Made by a program: the position numbers and the translations under genes. This document shows, piece after piece, positions 42,503 through 51,356 of a stretch of DNA of 64,000 nucleotides. The stretch is from Herbiconiux sp. (GTDB lineage: Bacteria > Actinomycetota > Actinomycetes > Actinomycetales > Microbacteriaceae): NCBI RefSeq assembly GCF_023264855.1, contig NZ_JAHFUW010000014.1, positions 27,601 to 91,600 of the forward strand, written 5' to 3'. The first letter of the stretch is position 1. The number at the start of each line of letters is the position of its first letter. The notes under the pieces are model-generated. The model searched no databases, was not told the DNA's origin, and saw only the letters and a program-made list of their open reading frames with translations.

Positions 42503-43930
42503 ATGGTGCAGATCCATGAACTGAGCGCTGTGGAGCAGTACCGCCTGATCCAGCGCCGCGAGCTCGGCGTGCTCGAGGCCGTCGACCACTATCTCGACCG
42601 CATCGAACGGCTCGACCCCGAACTCGGAGCCTTCCACACAGTGACCCCCGGGGCGGCGCGGGAACGGGCGCGGATGCTCGACGCGGCCGACGATCGCACG
42701 GCACCGCTCTGGGGCCTCGCCTCGGCGGACAAAGACCTCGCGCGCCGGGCGGGCGTGCGCACCACGTTCGGGTCGCGGCTGTTCGAGCAGTTCGTGCCGG
42801 AGAGCACGGATGCGCTGCCCACCCAGCTGGACGCCGCCGGCACGGTGAGCCTGGGCAAGACGGCGACGCCCGAGTTCGGGCTGGCGAGCTACACCGAGAA
42901 CCACGTCGCGCCACCGACGCGCGACCCCTACGACCTCGCGCTCGGTCCCGGCGGCTCCAGCGGTGGCGCTGCGGTGGCGGTCGCGGCCGGGCTGCTGCCG
43001 TTCGCCACGGGAACCGACGGCGGCGGCTCGATCCGCATCCCGGCCGCAGCCTGCGGGCTGGTGGGCCTGAAGCCGTCACGCGGTCTCGTCCCGGCCGGAT
43101 CCGGCGTCGACTCCCTGGCCGGGCTCCCGGTGGCCGGGCCGCTGGCCCGCTCCGTGCCCGACGCGGCGATGCTGCTCGACGGCATGATCGCGCGTCACGG
43201 CGACCGCATCCAGCATCCGTTCACGCTGCGGGCACCCGTCGACGACGACGGCGCCTTTCTCGGAGCCGCGCTCCGCGGTGAAGGGCGCTTCCAGATCGGA
43301 CTCACCACGTGGTCGCCCTGGGACACCGCCTACGACATCCGCATCGAACCCGAGGCGCAGGATGCGCTGGCCGTCGCCCGCGACGCCCTGGTGGAACTCG
43401 GTCACGGCCTCGAAGAGTTCACGCCGGAGGCGGCACCGCAGTACCCTGACGCCTTCCGCGTGATCTGGCAGGTCGGAGCCGGGACTCTGCCGGCGGACGA
43501 CACGAACGAGCACCTGCTCGAGCCACTGACCCGCTGGCTGATGCACCGGGGGCGGGCGCTCCCGGCCACGGATCTGGCGGCCGCGCTCGGTACCCTCTCG
43601 GCCTTCGAGCGCTCGATCATCCGTCAGTTCGATCGCTACGACGCCGTGCTGACGCCCGCCCTCGCGCAGACCCCGCGCCCGATCGGCTGGTACGACGCCG
43701 AAGACGGCGAGCGCAATTTCGAGCAGCAGTGCCAGTACACCCCCTTCACTTCGTTCGTGAACGTGAGCGGCCTGCCCGCCATCTCCCTCCCCGTGCACGT
43801 CACGGCCTCCGGCCTCCCCATGGGAGCCCAGCTGATCGGCCGCCCGGGCGGAGAATCGACCCTCCTCTCGCTGGCCCGCCAGCTCGAGCGCCGCCTCCGC
43901 TGGGACACCCGCCACCCACCCCAGTACTGA
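42503..43930 (+). CDS. Amidase signature family enzyme
   Basis: Amide hydrolase of 475 residues. The Ser-cisSer-Lys triad is visible: Lys in [10 protein letters not shown] near 76, cis-Ser and nucleophile in [16 protein letters not shown] near 153-168 and [13 protein letters not shown] near 175. The substrate cannot be told; it is not obviously GatA because the tRNA-dependent partners gatB/gatC are absent and the protein contains [16 protein letters not shown] of general amidases. It is divergent from the coiled-coil gene. Confidence 0.88.
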   Translation: MVQIHELSAVEQYRLIQRRELGVLEAVDHYLDRIERLDPELGAFHTVTPGAARERARMLDAADDRTAPLWGLASADKDLARRAGVRTTFGSRLFEQFVPESTDALPTQLDAAGTVSLGKTATPEFGLASYTENHVAPPTRDPYDLALGPGGSSGGAAVAVAAGLLPFATGTDGGGSIRIPAAACGLVGLKPSRGLVPAGSGVDSLAGLPVAGPLARSVPDAAMLLDGMIARHGDRIQHPFTLRAPVDDDGAFLGAALRGEGRFQIGLTTWSPWDTAYDIRIEPEAQDALAVARDALVELGHGLEEFTPEAAPQYPDAFRVIWQVGAGTLPADDTNEHLLEPLTRWLMHRGRALPATDLAAALGTLSAFERSIIRQFDRYDAVLTPALAQTPRPIGWYDAEDGERNFEQQCQYTPFTSFVNVSGLPAISLPVHVTASGLPMGAQLIGRPGGESTLLSLARQLERRLRWDTRHPPQY

Positions 43931-43935
43931 AAGTT

Positions 43936-43992
43936 CCCGCCCCGCGCCCCGCCCGTCCGGCCCGTCCCGGCCCGCCCGACCCGTCCCGCCCA
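43936..43992 (+). repeat. C-rich low-complexity tract after the amidase gene
   Basis: The plus strand reads as degenerate repeats of CCCGYCC/CGGCCCG with almost no A, for about 57 bases. It is outside any convincing gene. Such strand-asymmetric C-rich RNA could serve as a Rho loading site behind the amidase; this is inference. Confidence 0.4.
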
Positions 43993-44167
43993 GTGGATGA
44001 GGTGTCTTAGGGCTCACCCACTCGACCCAAGGTGAGGGCGTGGCCGCGACAGCGACCGCACCCGAACATGTCCCCTCGCGCCGGGCGGGGACCGGCGCGA
44101 CCGCCAGAGGCCCCTCGCCGAAGGTGAGAGGTCTCTGGCGCAACAGAAAAGGTATGGCAATCCTTAG

Positions 44168-44186
44168 TTAGGCATGCCTATACTTA
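44168..44186 (+). promoter_or_regulatory. DtxR/IdeR-like iron box overlapping the SIP-gene promoter
   Basis: The 19-mer TTAGGCATGCCTATACTTA matches the DtxR/IdeR consensus TTAGGTTAGCCTAACCTAA at 13 of 19 positions by my count and contains a perfect 12-bp palindrome (44169-44180). It overlaps the -10 box TATACT (44179-44184), eight bases before ATG 44193, where an iron-loaded repressor would block transcription. Confidence 0.65.
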
Positions 44187-44192
44187 GGGCAA

Positions 44193-44567
44193 ATGTATGT
44201 GATCGCTTCCGACTCCACCGTCGTGTCCCAGGCCGCCGGCCGTGTGCTGCTCGCCGGCACCGAGGCGAACCTCGATGAGATCCGTGCCATCGTCGCCACG
44301 CTCGGCGAGAAGGCGATGGGCCAGGTCTTCGTGGAGGTGCCGACGGCATCCGACATCGACCCGATCGCCACGCCCGAGCGCGTGACCGTCACCTGGCTCA
44401 CCCGCGACACCCGCAGCGGTGTGATGGGCAGCGGTCTCGCTTGCGCCCCCGGCCAGGCCGTGGGTCGCGCGGTTCGCGCCTGGATCGGCGAGATGTCGAC
44501 CGGCGTGGCCGAGATCGACGGCGACGACCTCTGCGTGTGGATCGGCCGCGACGTAGTCCAGGGCTGA
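44193..44567 (+). CDS. SIP domain-containing protein (siderophore-interacting type)
   Basis: Protein of 124 residues equal to the C-terminal NAD(P)H-side half of siderophore-interacting proteins: VLLAGTEANLDEIRAIV, GQVFVEVPTASDID and VTVTWLTRDTR. The FAD-binding half of full-length SIP/ViuB ferric reductases is missing, so it may act with another flavoprotein. An iron-box-like operator overlaps its promoter, which supports a role in iron uptake or release. A lone SIP domain under iron control is seen in relatives, as far as I recall. It converges with the next gene, one base apart. Confidence 0.82.
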   Translation: MYVIASDSTVVSQAAGRVLLAGTEANLDEIRAIVATLGEKAMGQVFVEVPTASDIDPIATPERVTVTWLTRDTRSGVMGSGLACAPGQAVGRAVRAWIGEMSTGVAEIDGDDLCVWIGRDVVQG

Positions 44568-44568
44568 C

Positions 44569-44940
44569 TCAGCGCGCCAGGTAGTTGCCGTCTTGCAGGC
44601 CCGCCTCGATCTCGAAATGGTTGTGCAGCGGATCCTGACCCGCGAGGGCGTAGAGCAACGGGAACATCATCCCGTAGGTCTTCCACTGCTGCCGGTGCAC
44701 GCCTTCGTGGCGCAGCACCCGCGCATCCGCGTTCCGGTCGGTGAGGTACACCCCGCCCACGCAGGTGCCCCCGCGCCGGAACGCCCAGGTCGGCATGCCG
44801 GTGCACACGAAGAGCCCGTCGACCCGGCGGATGCGGCCGGTGCCGAGCACCGCGCCGAGCGTCAGCCCCACCGCCGTCGCGTACAGGTACCCGGCACGCG
44901 CCAGCGGGGGAGCGTAGAGGATGCGCCGCACGCGCTCCAT
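44569..44940 (-). CDS. Small membrane-associated protein with HEXXH metallopeptidase-like motif
   Basis: Protein of 123 residues, often annotated loosely as 'Fe-S oxidoreductase' in Microbacteriaceae although I see no Fe-S motif. It has one hydrophobic segment (LYATAVGLTLGAVLGTG), then RHEGVHRQQW, a zinc-binding HEXXH pattern, and FEIEAGLQDG about 35 residues later with a Glu that could be the third ligand. This resembles minimal gluzincin-like proteins of unknown activity. ATG 44940 is used; a TTG at 44976 overlaps the upstream stop as TTGA and would add twelve residues. Confidence 0.7.
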   Translation of the reverse strand: MERVRRILYAPPLARAGYLYATAVGLTLGAVLGTGRIRRVDGLFVCTGMPTWAFRRGGTCVGGVYLTDRNADARVLRHEGVHRQQWKTYGMMFPLLYALAGQDPLHNHFEIEAGLQDGNYLAR

Positions 44941-44972
44941 GCGGTCCGGCCCGGCCGGGCTGCCCGACCCGC

Positions 44973-46421
44973 TCAAGCGGAGTCGTCCCGCCCGTAGGTC
45001 TCCAGCAGCCGCAGCCAGACCTCGCTGATGGTCGGGTAGGAGGGAACGGCGTGCCACAGCCGCGACAGCGGTACCTCGCCCACCACGGCGACCGTCGCCG
45101 AGTGCACGAGCTCCTGCACGTCCGGCCCCACGAAGGTGACGCCGAGCACCACCTTGCGGTCTTCGTCGACCACCATCCGGGCCGTGCCCTTGTAGCCGTC
45201 GGTGTGCACGCTGGCGCCCGCCACGTTGCCGATCTCGTAGTCGACCACGCGGATGCGGTAGCCCGCCTTCTCCGCCGCAGCGGCGGTGAGCCCCACCGAG
45301 GCCACCTGCGGGTCGGTGAACGTGACCTGCGGAACCGCCTCGTGATCGGCGGTGGCCGCGTGCCGGCCCCACGGCGCGGTGGCCAGCGGCTTGCCGGTCG
45401 CGCGCGCGGCGACGACGTCGCCCGCAGCGCGTGCCTGGTACTTGCCCTGGTGAGTGAGCAGCGCGCGGTGGTTCACGTCGCCGGTGGCGTAGAGCCACTC
45501 GCCGTCGAGCGGCCGGCCGTCGTCGCCGAGCACGAGCAGCGTGTCGTCGGTCGTGAGCCAGTCGCCGGGCGTCAGCCCGATCGTCTCGAGGCCGAGGTCA
45601 CCGGTGCGGGGGAGACGGCCGGTGGCCACCAGGATCTCCTCCGACTCGATCACCTCGCCGCCCTGCAGCGTGGTGCGCACGATGCCGGCGTCGTCGCGAC
45701 GCACCTCGGACGGCGAGGCGCCGAGCTTGAGCGTCACACCGAGGTCCCGGAGCGCATCCGCCACCAGTTCACCGGCGAACGGCTCCTGGTTGGCCAGCAG
45801 GCCTCCGCGCGACACGAGCACGACCGTCGTGCCGAGCGAGGCGTAGGCCGTGGCGAGTTCGCAGGCCACGACCCCACCGCCGACGACCGTGAGCCGGGCC
45901 GGGGCGCTCTTGGCGCTGGTGGCCTCGCGACTGGTCCACGGCTTCGCCTCGGCGAGCCCGGGGATGTCGGGCAGCAGCGCCACCGAACCGGTCGACACGA
46001 CGATGCCGTGGCGAGCACGCAGCTCGGTCACGGTGCCGTCGGAGGCGGTGACGGTGAGCTGTTTCACACCCGTGAAGACGGCGTGGCCGCGCACCAGGTC
46101 GATGCCCGCGCCCTTCACCCAGTCGGCCTGTCCCGAGTCGTCCCAATTGCTCGTGAAGGAGTCTCGACGGGCGAACACGGCCGCAGGATCGATCGAGCCC
46201 GTCACGGCCTGCTTCGCACCGTCGACGTTCTGCGCGGCTCGCACCACCTCGCCGGCCCGCAGCAGCGCCTTCGACGGCATGCAGGCCCAGTAGGAGCACT
46301 CGCCGCCGACGAGTTCGGCCTCCACGATCGCGGTCGAGAGTCCGCCCTGCACGGCCCGGTCGGCGACGTTCTCGCCCACTGCTCCCGCGCCGATGACGAT
46401 GACGTCGTATTCGGTGGTCAT
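44973..46421 (-). CDS. FAD-dependent pyridine nucleotide-disulfide oxidoreductase
   Basis: Flavoprotein disulfide reductase of 482 residues (lipoamide dehydrogenase/mercuric reductase relatives). The FAD motif VIVIGAGAVGE is at residues 7-17, the redox-active pair in GGECSYWACMPSK (C-x4-C, about 41-46), the NAD motif VVGGGVVACE near 177 and the second FAD motif YATGDVNHRALLTH near 305. The usual C-terminal HPTxxE is altered to HAVPSYPTISEVW, so the catalytic base differs from true Lpd. ATG 46421 follows AAGGAG. The substrate is unknown; names such as lpd or merA would be overreach. Confidence 0.87.
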   Translation of the reverse strand: MTTEYDVIVIGAGAVGENVADRAVQGGLSTAIVEAELVGGECSYWACMPSKALLRAGEVVRAAQNVDGAKQAVTGSIDPAAVFARRDSFTSNWDDSGQADWVKGAGIDLVRGHAVFTGVKQLTVTASDGTVTELRARHGIVVSTGSVALLPDIPGLAEAKPWTSREATSAKSAPARLTVVGGGVVACELATAYASLGTTVVLVSRGGLLANQEPFAGELVADALRDLGVTLKLGASPSEVRRDDAGIVRTTLQGGEVIESEEILVATGRLPRTGDLGLETIGLTPGDWLTTDDTLLVLGDDGRPLDGEWLYATGDVNHRALLTHQGKYQARAAGDVVAARATGKPLATAPWGRHAATADHEAVPQVTFTDPQVASVGLTAAAAEKAGYRIRVVDYEIGNVAGASVHTDGYKGTARMVVDEDRKVVLGVTFVGPDVQELVHSATVAVVGEVPLSRLWHAVPSYPTISEVWLRLLETYGRDDSA

Positions 46422-46457
46422 TGCTGCTCCTTCATCCTTCATGAGTGATACGCGGGT

Positions 46458-47318
46458 TCAGCGCACGAGTGCCGACACGATCCGCAGGATCGCGGGCAGG
46501 TCGTCGACCGAGGCCTCGGGTGCCGAGGGCGCGAACTCGGTGATGCCGGCGCCGGCCAGCGGGAACTGCTCGCGCAGTGCCCGGATGGCGGCGGTCAACT
46601 GGGCGGTCGTGACCCCGAACGGCTCGGGAAAGGCCACGCCGTCGATCTCGCTCGGGTCGAGCACGTCGAGATCGACGTGCAGGTAGACGGAGGTCGCACC
46701 GGTGGCGCGCACCGCGTCGACCAGGCCCTGCGGATCGGCCAGCTCGGCAGGGGAGAGCACTGCGAGGCCGCCGGCCTCCAGGTACTCGGCCTCGGCGTCG
46801 TCGAGCGCGCGCGTGCCCGCGAAGACCACCCGTGAGGGATCGATCACAGGGGCCGGCGCGAGCCCGGGGGGACCGTCGCCGAGGAGGGTGCGCACCACCA
46901 TCCCGTGGAACGCTCCGGATGGCGAACTCTCGGGCGTGTTCAGGTCGCCGTGCGCGTCGAACCACACGAGCGCTGTCTGAGGTGCGGAGGCGAGCGCGTG
47001 ACGCACCGCCGCGAACTCCACGCCGCAGTCGCCGCCGATCACGATCGGCACGTTTCCCGAGGGTCCGTCGACGGAGCCGCCGATGCCGGCGCTCACCTCG
47101 CGGAGCGCGGCATCCGTCGCCTCCACGATCACGGCGATCGACGAGAACCGGTGAACCCCCGTCTCCAGGGACTCACCGGCTCCCGCCGGAATCTCCACCA
47201 CGGTGGTCGCCGCCGCCGGCAGGTCGCCGCGGATCGCCTCGGCCCCGTCGATCAGCCGCATCGCGCGGCTGGATCCCGAGCCCTGCCAGGCGGGCACGAC
47301 GACGAAGCGCGCGGCCAT
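46458..47318 (-). CDS. Arginase/ureohydrolase family protein with an altered metal ligand
   Basis: Protein of 286 residues with ureohydrolase metal motifs WFDAHGDLNTP near 125 and HVDLDVLDPSE near 215. The first motif, normally GGDHS with an Mn-binding His, is GGDCGVE here, so one ligand is Cys. The final ITEFAPS replaces the usual EVNP-like ending. Such arginase-like proteins with GGDC occur in actinobacteria but their activity is not established, so arginine or agmatine hydrolysis is not claimed. It follows pspA on the same strand by ten bases and may be in its operon. Start ATG 47318. Confidence 0.82.
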   Translation of the reverse strand: MAARFVVVPAWQGSGSSRAMRLIDGAEAIRGDLPAAATTVVEIPAGAGESLETGVHRFSSIAVIVEATDAALREVSAGIGGSVDGPSGNVPIVIGGDCGVEFAAVRHALASAPQTALVWFDAHGDLNTPESSPSGAFHGMVVRTLLGDGPPGLAPAPVIDPSRVVFAGTRALDDAEAEYLEAGGLAVLSPAELADPQGLVDAVRATGATSVYLHVDLDVLDPSEIDGVAFPEPFGVTTAQLTAAIRALREQFPLAGAGITEFAPSAPEASVDDLPAILRIVSALVR

Positions 47319-47328
47319 GCGACGGGCC

Positions 47329-48084
47329 CTACTCGCCGCTCGTGACGGCCTGCGGGGCCGATCCCGAACCCGAGCCGGCCTTGAGGGCGGCCAGGCGGGC
47401 CTCGACCTCGGTGAGCTCACCCAGGTCGTCCAGGCTCTCGAACTGCGAGTCGAGGTTGGAGGCGTTCAGCTCCTCCTGGCCGCGCACGCGGGCCTCCTCG
47501 CGCCGGATCTTGTCCTCGAAGCGGCCGAGGTCGCTCGAGGGGTCGAGCACGTTGATGTTCTTCAGCGCATCCTGAACCTGGCCCTGGGCCTCGGCCGTCT
47601 TGGCACGGGCCACGAGGTTGTCACGCTTGGACTTCAGCTGGCTCAGCTTCTCCTTCATGGAGGCCAGGCCCGACTTCAGCTTCTCGACCGACTCGGTCTG
47701 CGAGGCGATCGAGGGCTCGGCGTCCTTCGCCTCCTTCTCGGCCTGCAGCTGGCGGGTGAGCGCCACCTTGGCGAGGGCGTCGAACTTGTCGGCGTCGACG
47801 GTGTTGCCGGCGGCGCGGAACTCGTCGCCCTTGGTGCTCGCCGCGAGGGCCTTGCGACCCCAGTCCGCAGCCGCGGCCACGTCTTCGCGGTGGTCGTCTT
47901 CGAGCAGGCGCAGGTTGCCGATGGTCTGGGCGATGGCGCTCTCGGCGTCGGCGATGTTCGAGGTGAAGTCGCGCACCAGCTGATCGATCATCAGCTGGGG
48001 GTCTTCGGCCTGATCGATGAGGGCGTTGATGTTGGCCTTGGCGAGCTGGGCGATGCGCCCGAAGATCGACTGCTTGTTGGACAT
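47329..48084 (-). CDS. pspA: Phage shock protein A / IM30 (ESCRT-III-like membrane protein)
   Basis: Peripheral membrane protein of 251 residues that forms rings or rods and protects the membrane. It is almost all coiled coil: SIFGRIAQLAKANINALID (amphipathic helix 1), EDPQLMIDQLVRDFTSNIAD, EKLKSGLASMKEKLSQLKSKRDNLV and RFEDKIRREEARVRGQEEL (read in parts), with a short Gly/Ser tail. ATG 48084 has AAAGGAG. It is encoded between a TPM-domain protein and an arginase-like protein, all on the minus strand; the pspA-TPM link suggests joint action on envelope stress. Confidence 0.94.
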   Translation of the reverse strand: MSNKQSIFGRIAQLAKANINALIDQAEDPQLMIDQLVRDFTSNIADAESAIAQTIGNLRLLEDDHREDVAAAADWGRKALAASTKGDEFRAAGNTVDADKFDALAKVALTRQLQAEKEAKDAEPSIASQTESVEKLKSGLASMKEKLSQLKSKRDNLVARAKTAEAQGQVQDALKNINVLDPSSDLGRFEDKIRREEARVRGQEELNASNLDSQFESLDDLGELTEVEARLAALKAGSGSGSAPQAVTSGE

Positions 48085-48200
48085 CGTGGTCTCCTTTTGT
48101 TGCGTGGTCTGGTGTGTGATGCGAGTGGGGGTGCTGAGAATGCGGGGGCGCCGGATGATTCCGGGGAGGTCTCAGGGCGACCCGTGATGCGGATGCGTGC

Positions 48201-50300
48201 TCAGAATCGGCCTCCGCCTCCGCGACGGCCGCCTCCGCTGGAGCGGCTGCCGCCACTGGAACGCCGGCTGCTGGAACTGCTGCTGCGGCTGCTGCCTCCG
48301 CGGCTCCCGCCGCCCCAGCCGCCGCCCCAGGAGGAGCCGCCGCCGCTGTAGCCGCCGCCTCCGCCGCCTCCGCCGAGGAGGTTGCCGAGCAGGCCGCCGA
48401 GCAGCGCGCCGTTGAAGTCGCTGCCGCCGCCGGAGCTCGATCCGCCGTAGCCGCCCTCCGACGACTGCGCCCACGACACGTCCTGCTGGGCCGAGGCCGA
48501 GGCGCGGGAGGCGAGCTGCGAGGCCGTGGTGGCTTCGCGCAGCGAGCCCTCGGGATCGGCGATCGCGATCGCGACGGCCTGGTCGAGATGCCGCTGGGCT
48601 TCGGAGAGCCGGGTGCGGGCATCCGGGCCGACCGCCCCGCGACGGGTCTGCAGGTAGGCGGCCGCCTGCGCGACCTCGCTCTGCGCTCCGGCGATGGCGC
48701 GGTCCCGCTGGGCGGTGACCCGGGCGATCCGCTCCTGCTCGCCGCGCACGGCGGCGAGGGCCTGATCCAGGGGCACATCGGCCTTCTCCAGCGCCAGGCG
48801 GGCGTTGAGCGGATCGCGGGCGCCCATCGAGCGGGCGCGCTGCAGTTCGACTCCGACCGCGCTCGAGAGCGAGGCGAAGGCGGGGTCGGTCGCGCTGCCG
48901 GGGGAGGCGGATGCTGTGGCCTGCAGGCGGGCGACGTCGGCGAGATCCTGCTCGGCGTCAGCGATCGCCGCGCTGAGGGCGCTGCCGGCGGCGGTCAGGT
49001 CGGTCTCGAGTGCGGTCACCGCCGTGGCGAGGGTCTGCGCCTGGGCGATGGCCTGGCGGGCGGTGCGGATCTTGAGGGCGGCCGAGGCGCCATCGCCCGC
49101 CGTCACCGCAGCGGCGGCCTCGGCGATCTGCGACTCGGCGAACACGCGCAGCTGGTCGATCTGCTCGGCACTGCCGCCGACGCTGGTGAGGGCGGGCGCG
49201 TCATAGGCCTGGCTCAGTCGCAGCAGCCGCTCGCGCGCCGCTGCACCGCCGGTGGCGATGGCGGCCAGTTCCGCTCGGGCCGTCTCCAGGGCGGGTGCCG
49301 GATCGCGCTCCACGTCCCGTAGCGCGGTGAACGCGGCGAGCTGCTCGTCGAGGGCGTCGGAGGCCTGGTCGCAGATCGCGATGATCTGCTCCGACCAGCT
49401 GCGGCGTTCCTCCGCGGTGTCGGGCACGGCGTCGTCGAGTTTCTGCTTGAGGGTGAAGGCCTGCGAGAGCGAGGCCTTCACCGTGGCCAGGGTCTCCGAG
49501 AAGCCCTTGGTGGCCTCGGCGCCGAACTGCGCGACGGCGAATCCCAGCTCTTCGTCGCTCGAGGTGACGGCGTCGTCGAGGTCGACCAGCACGGCGCCGA
49601 CCTGCTGGTCGAGCTCCTTCTGGGTGGGGCCGGCCGCGACGGCCGCCGCCGTGTCGCGGGCGTCGAGCTTCTTGCGCCGGCGCACCAGGAAGAAGATCAG
49701 GCCGCCGAGCACGAGCAGGATGATGACGATCGCGATCACCCACGACGAGACGCCGAAGCCGCTCCCGCCGGCATCCGAGGAGGATGACGAGCCGCCGCCG
49801 AGTTCGTCGCCGAACCCTTCGGCGGCCGCGACGGCCGCGCCCGCCCAGTCGCTGTCGCGCAGCTGCGGCACGATGTCGTCGTTCTCGATGCTGCTCAACT
49901 GGGCGTCCGAGAGCGCGAAGTCGGCGTCGACCGAGAGCTGGTAGACCCGGTCGTCGACGGCAACCGCGAGCAGCACGTCGTTGGTGCCGAACTGGTTCTG
50001 GTTCGCGACATCCGTGGCCCATTGCTGGCGGTCGGAGGGGTTCGTGAACGAATCGGTGTAGACCACGAAGAGGTTCACACCGTGCTCGGTAGCGAGGGTG
50101 TCGATCGCATCCTGCACCGTGCTCTGGTCCGAGCCCAGAACGCCGGCCTCGTCGACGATGTAGCGGCCGTTCAGATCGACCGGATCCCCGGCGAAGGCGG
50201 GCGCGGCCGGGGCCAGCAGGGCGAAGCCGACCAGGGCGACGGCAGTGGCGACGAGGGTTCGGAGGGGCGCCGCTCGGCGCGTCCGGTGCGGGGGTCTCAT
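48201..50300 (-). CDS. TPM-domain membrane protein with coiled-coil region and Gly/Ser-rich tail
   Basis: Protein of 699 residues. A signal peptide (ending APAFAGDP near 37) leads to a TPM (YgcG-like) domain at about 45-165 with YIVDEAGVLGSDQ and DRVYQLSVDADFALSD. One TM (WVIAIVIILLVLGGLIFFLV) follows a Ser/Gly linker. About 400 residues of Ala/Gln-rich helical sequence then lie in the cytoplasm, ending in a tail almost only of Gly, Ser and Arg. TPM proteins are implicated in membrane repair or protein turnover. The start ATG 50300 lies eight bases after TAGACT; a longer frame to 51263 is an artefact of the opposite gene. Confidence 0.88.
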   Translation of the reverse strand: MRPPHRTRRAAPLRTLVATAVALVGFALLAPAAPAFAGDPVDLNGRYIVDEAGVLGSDQSTVQDAIDTLATEHGVNLFVVYTDSFTNPSDRQQWATDVANQNQFGTNDVLLAVAVDDRVYQLSVDADFALSDAQLSSIENDDIVPQLRDSDWAGAAVAAAEGFGDELGGGSSSSSDAGGSGFGVSSWVIAIVIILLVLGGLIFFLVRRRKKLDARDTAAAVAAGPTQKELDQQVGAVLVDLDDAVTSSDEELGFAVAQFGAEATKGFSETLATVKASLSQAFTLKQKLDDAVPDTAEERRSWSEQIIAICDQASDALDEQLAAFTALRDVERDPAPALETARAELAAIATGGAAARERLLRLSQAYDAPALTSVGGSAEQIDQLRVFAESQIAEAAAAVTAGDGASAALKIRTARQAIAQAQTLATAVTALETDLTAAGSALSAAIADAEQDLADVARLQATASASPGSATDPAFASLSSAVGVELQRARSMGARDPLNARLALEKADVPLDQALAAVRGEQERIARVTAQRDRAIAGAQSEVAQAAAYLQTRRGAVGPDARTRLSEAQRHLDQAVAIAIADPEGSLREATTASQLASRASASAQQDVSWAQSSEGGYGGSSSGGGSDFNGALLGGLLGNLLGGGGGGGGYSGGGSSWGGGWGGGSRGGSSRSSSSSSRRSSGGSRSSGGGRRGGGGRF

Positions 50301-50308
50301 TCCGATGA

Positions 50309-50314
50309 AGTCTA
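50309..50314 (-). promoter_or_regulatory. Leaderless-type -10 (TAGACT) for the TPM gene
   Basis: TAGACT lies eight bases before ATG 50300 and would be the upstream promoter of the TPM-pspA-arginase run. Confidence 0.45.
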
Positions 50315-50501
50315 GGAGGGTCTCGCCGAAAACGTCTACGAAACTGGGTGTTCTCCCCACGATTCCCGGGAGCCTCGGATGTTGCGGGCCGCAGTGCGCC
50401 GTGAGGGTCGGCCGGGCGCCCTCGGGCCGCACCGCCCCTGGCGCACCGTCCGTATGTTGCACCGGGTTACGGGCGCGCGTGCATCCGGATGCGGCACTCG
50501 G

Positions 50502-50507
50502 CAGGAT
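50502..50507 (+). promoter_or_regulatory. Leaderless-type -10 variant (CAGGAT) for the C26 peptidase
   Basis: CAGGAT lies six bases before ATG 50514. The same hexamer at the same distance precedes two other genes (53289 and 55951). Confidence 0.4.
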
Positions 50508-50513
50508 GGGGGG

Positions 50514-51245
50514 ATGCCAGCCGCCCGCCTCAGCGTCGTCGTCGTGACGACCTCGCGCCCGCACGCGCCGGAGTACCAGCGGTACTCCGCTCTGCTGCTG
50601 CAGCGCGCGGTCGCGGCATCGCGGGCCGAGGGCTGGCAGGTCGACGTGATCGCCGCCCAGGAGGCGGGTCTGACCGGGTCGCTCCGGGCCGCCGACGGGT
50701 CGTCGGCGCTGCTGGTGCTGGGTGGCGAAGACATCGCCCCCGAGTTCTACGGCGGCGCCCGCGGGTACGCCGGTGAAGGCGCGCACGCCGAGCGAGCCGA
50801 CGAGGCGCAGATCGCGCTGGTGCAGCGCGCCGTCGAGCGCGGTACCCCCGTGCTCGGGGTGTGCCGCGGCCATCAGGTCATCAACGTGGCGCTCGGCGGC
50901 ACCCTGATCCAGGATCTCGGCGAACGCTCCTCGCACCGGCACGAAGACGTGCCGATCGAGTTCGTGATGGCCGACCATCTGGTGCGGATCGAGAACGGCA
51001 GCCGGCTGCACGCCCAGCTCGGCGACACCGCCACCACGCGCAGTGCCCACCACCAGGCCGTCGACCGGCTCGGGGCGTCTCTGCGCGGTGTGGCTACGGC
51101 ATCCGACGGCCTCGTCGAGGCGATCGAGCACCGCGACGCCCCCGTGCTCGGCGTGCAGTGGCACCCCGAAGACCCGGGTGCGGTCTCGGGTCAGCTCGAG
51201 AGCCTTCTCGGCACCCTCGCGCAGGCGCGCGCCCTCGCGGCCTGA
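50514..51245 (+). CDS. Gamma-glutamyl-gamma-aminobutyrate hydrolase family protein (peptidase C26)
   Basis: Class I glutamine amidotransferase-fold hydrolase of 243 residues. The catalytic Cys is in LGVCRGHQVINVALGG near 117 and the His/Glu pair in VQWHPEDPG near 218. LGGEDIAPEFYG near 72 and HHQAVDRLG near 180 are typical of PuuD-like proteins, which cleave gamma-glutamyl bonds in polyamine breakdown. No other puu gene is nearby, so the substrate is open. The frame is open to 50379, but the -10 and ATG 50514 argue for the shorter form. Confidence 0.87.
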   Translation: MPAARLSVVVVTTSRPHAPEYQRYSALLLQRAVAASRAEGWQVDVIAAQEAGLTGSLRAADGSSALLVLGGEDIAPEFYGGARGYAGEGAHAERADEAQIALVQRAVERGTPVLGVCRGHQVINVALGGTLIQDLGERSSHRHEDVPIEFVMADHLVRIENGSRLHAQLGDTATTRSAHHQAVDRLGASLRGVATASDGLVEAIEHRDAPVLGVQWHPEDPGAVSGQLESLLGTLAQARALAA

Positions 51246-51356
51246 CGCGCTTTCCACCCGCACCGCTCCTTCGGATCCCGTCTCGGCGACCGTCTTATAC
51301 GCCTGCCTGCGCGAAAAAGTGTGTAAGAAACGCCGGGGAGTTGCTACTGTGGTCGA

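Noticed and set aside
48201..51263. Extension of the TPM gene to 1020 codons
   Set aside because: The added N-terminal part is antisense to the C26 peptidase. ATG 50300 starts a proper signal peptide and has a -10 eight bases upstream.
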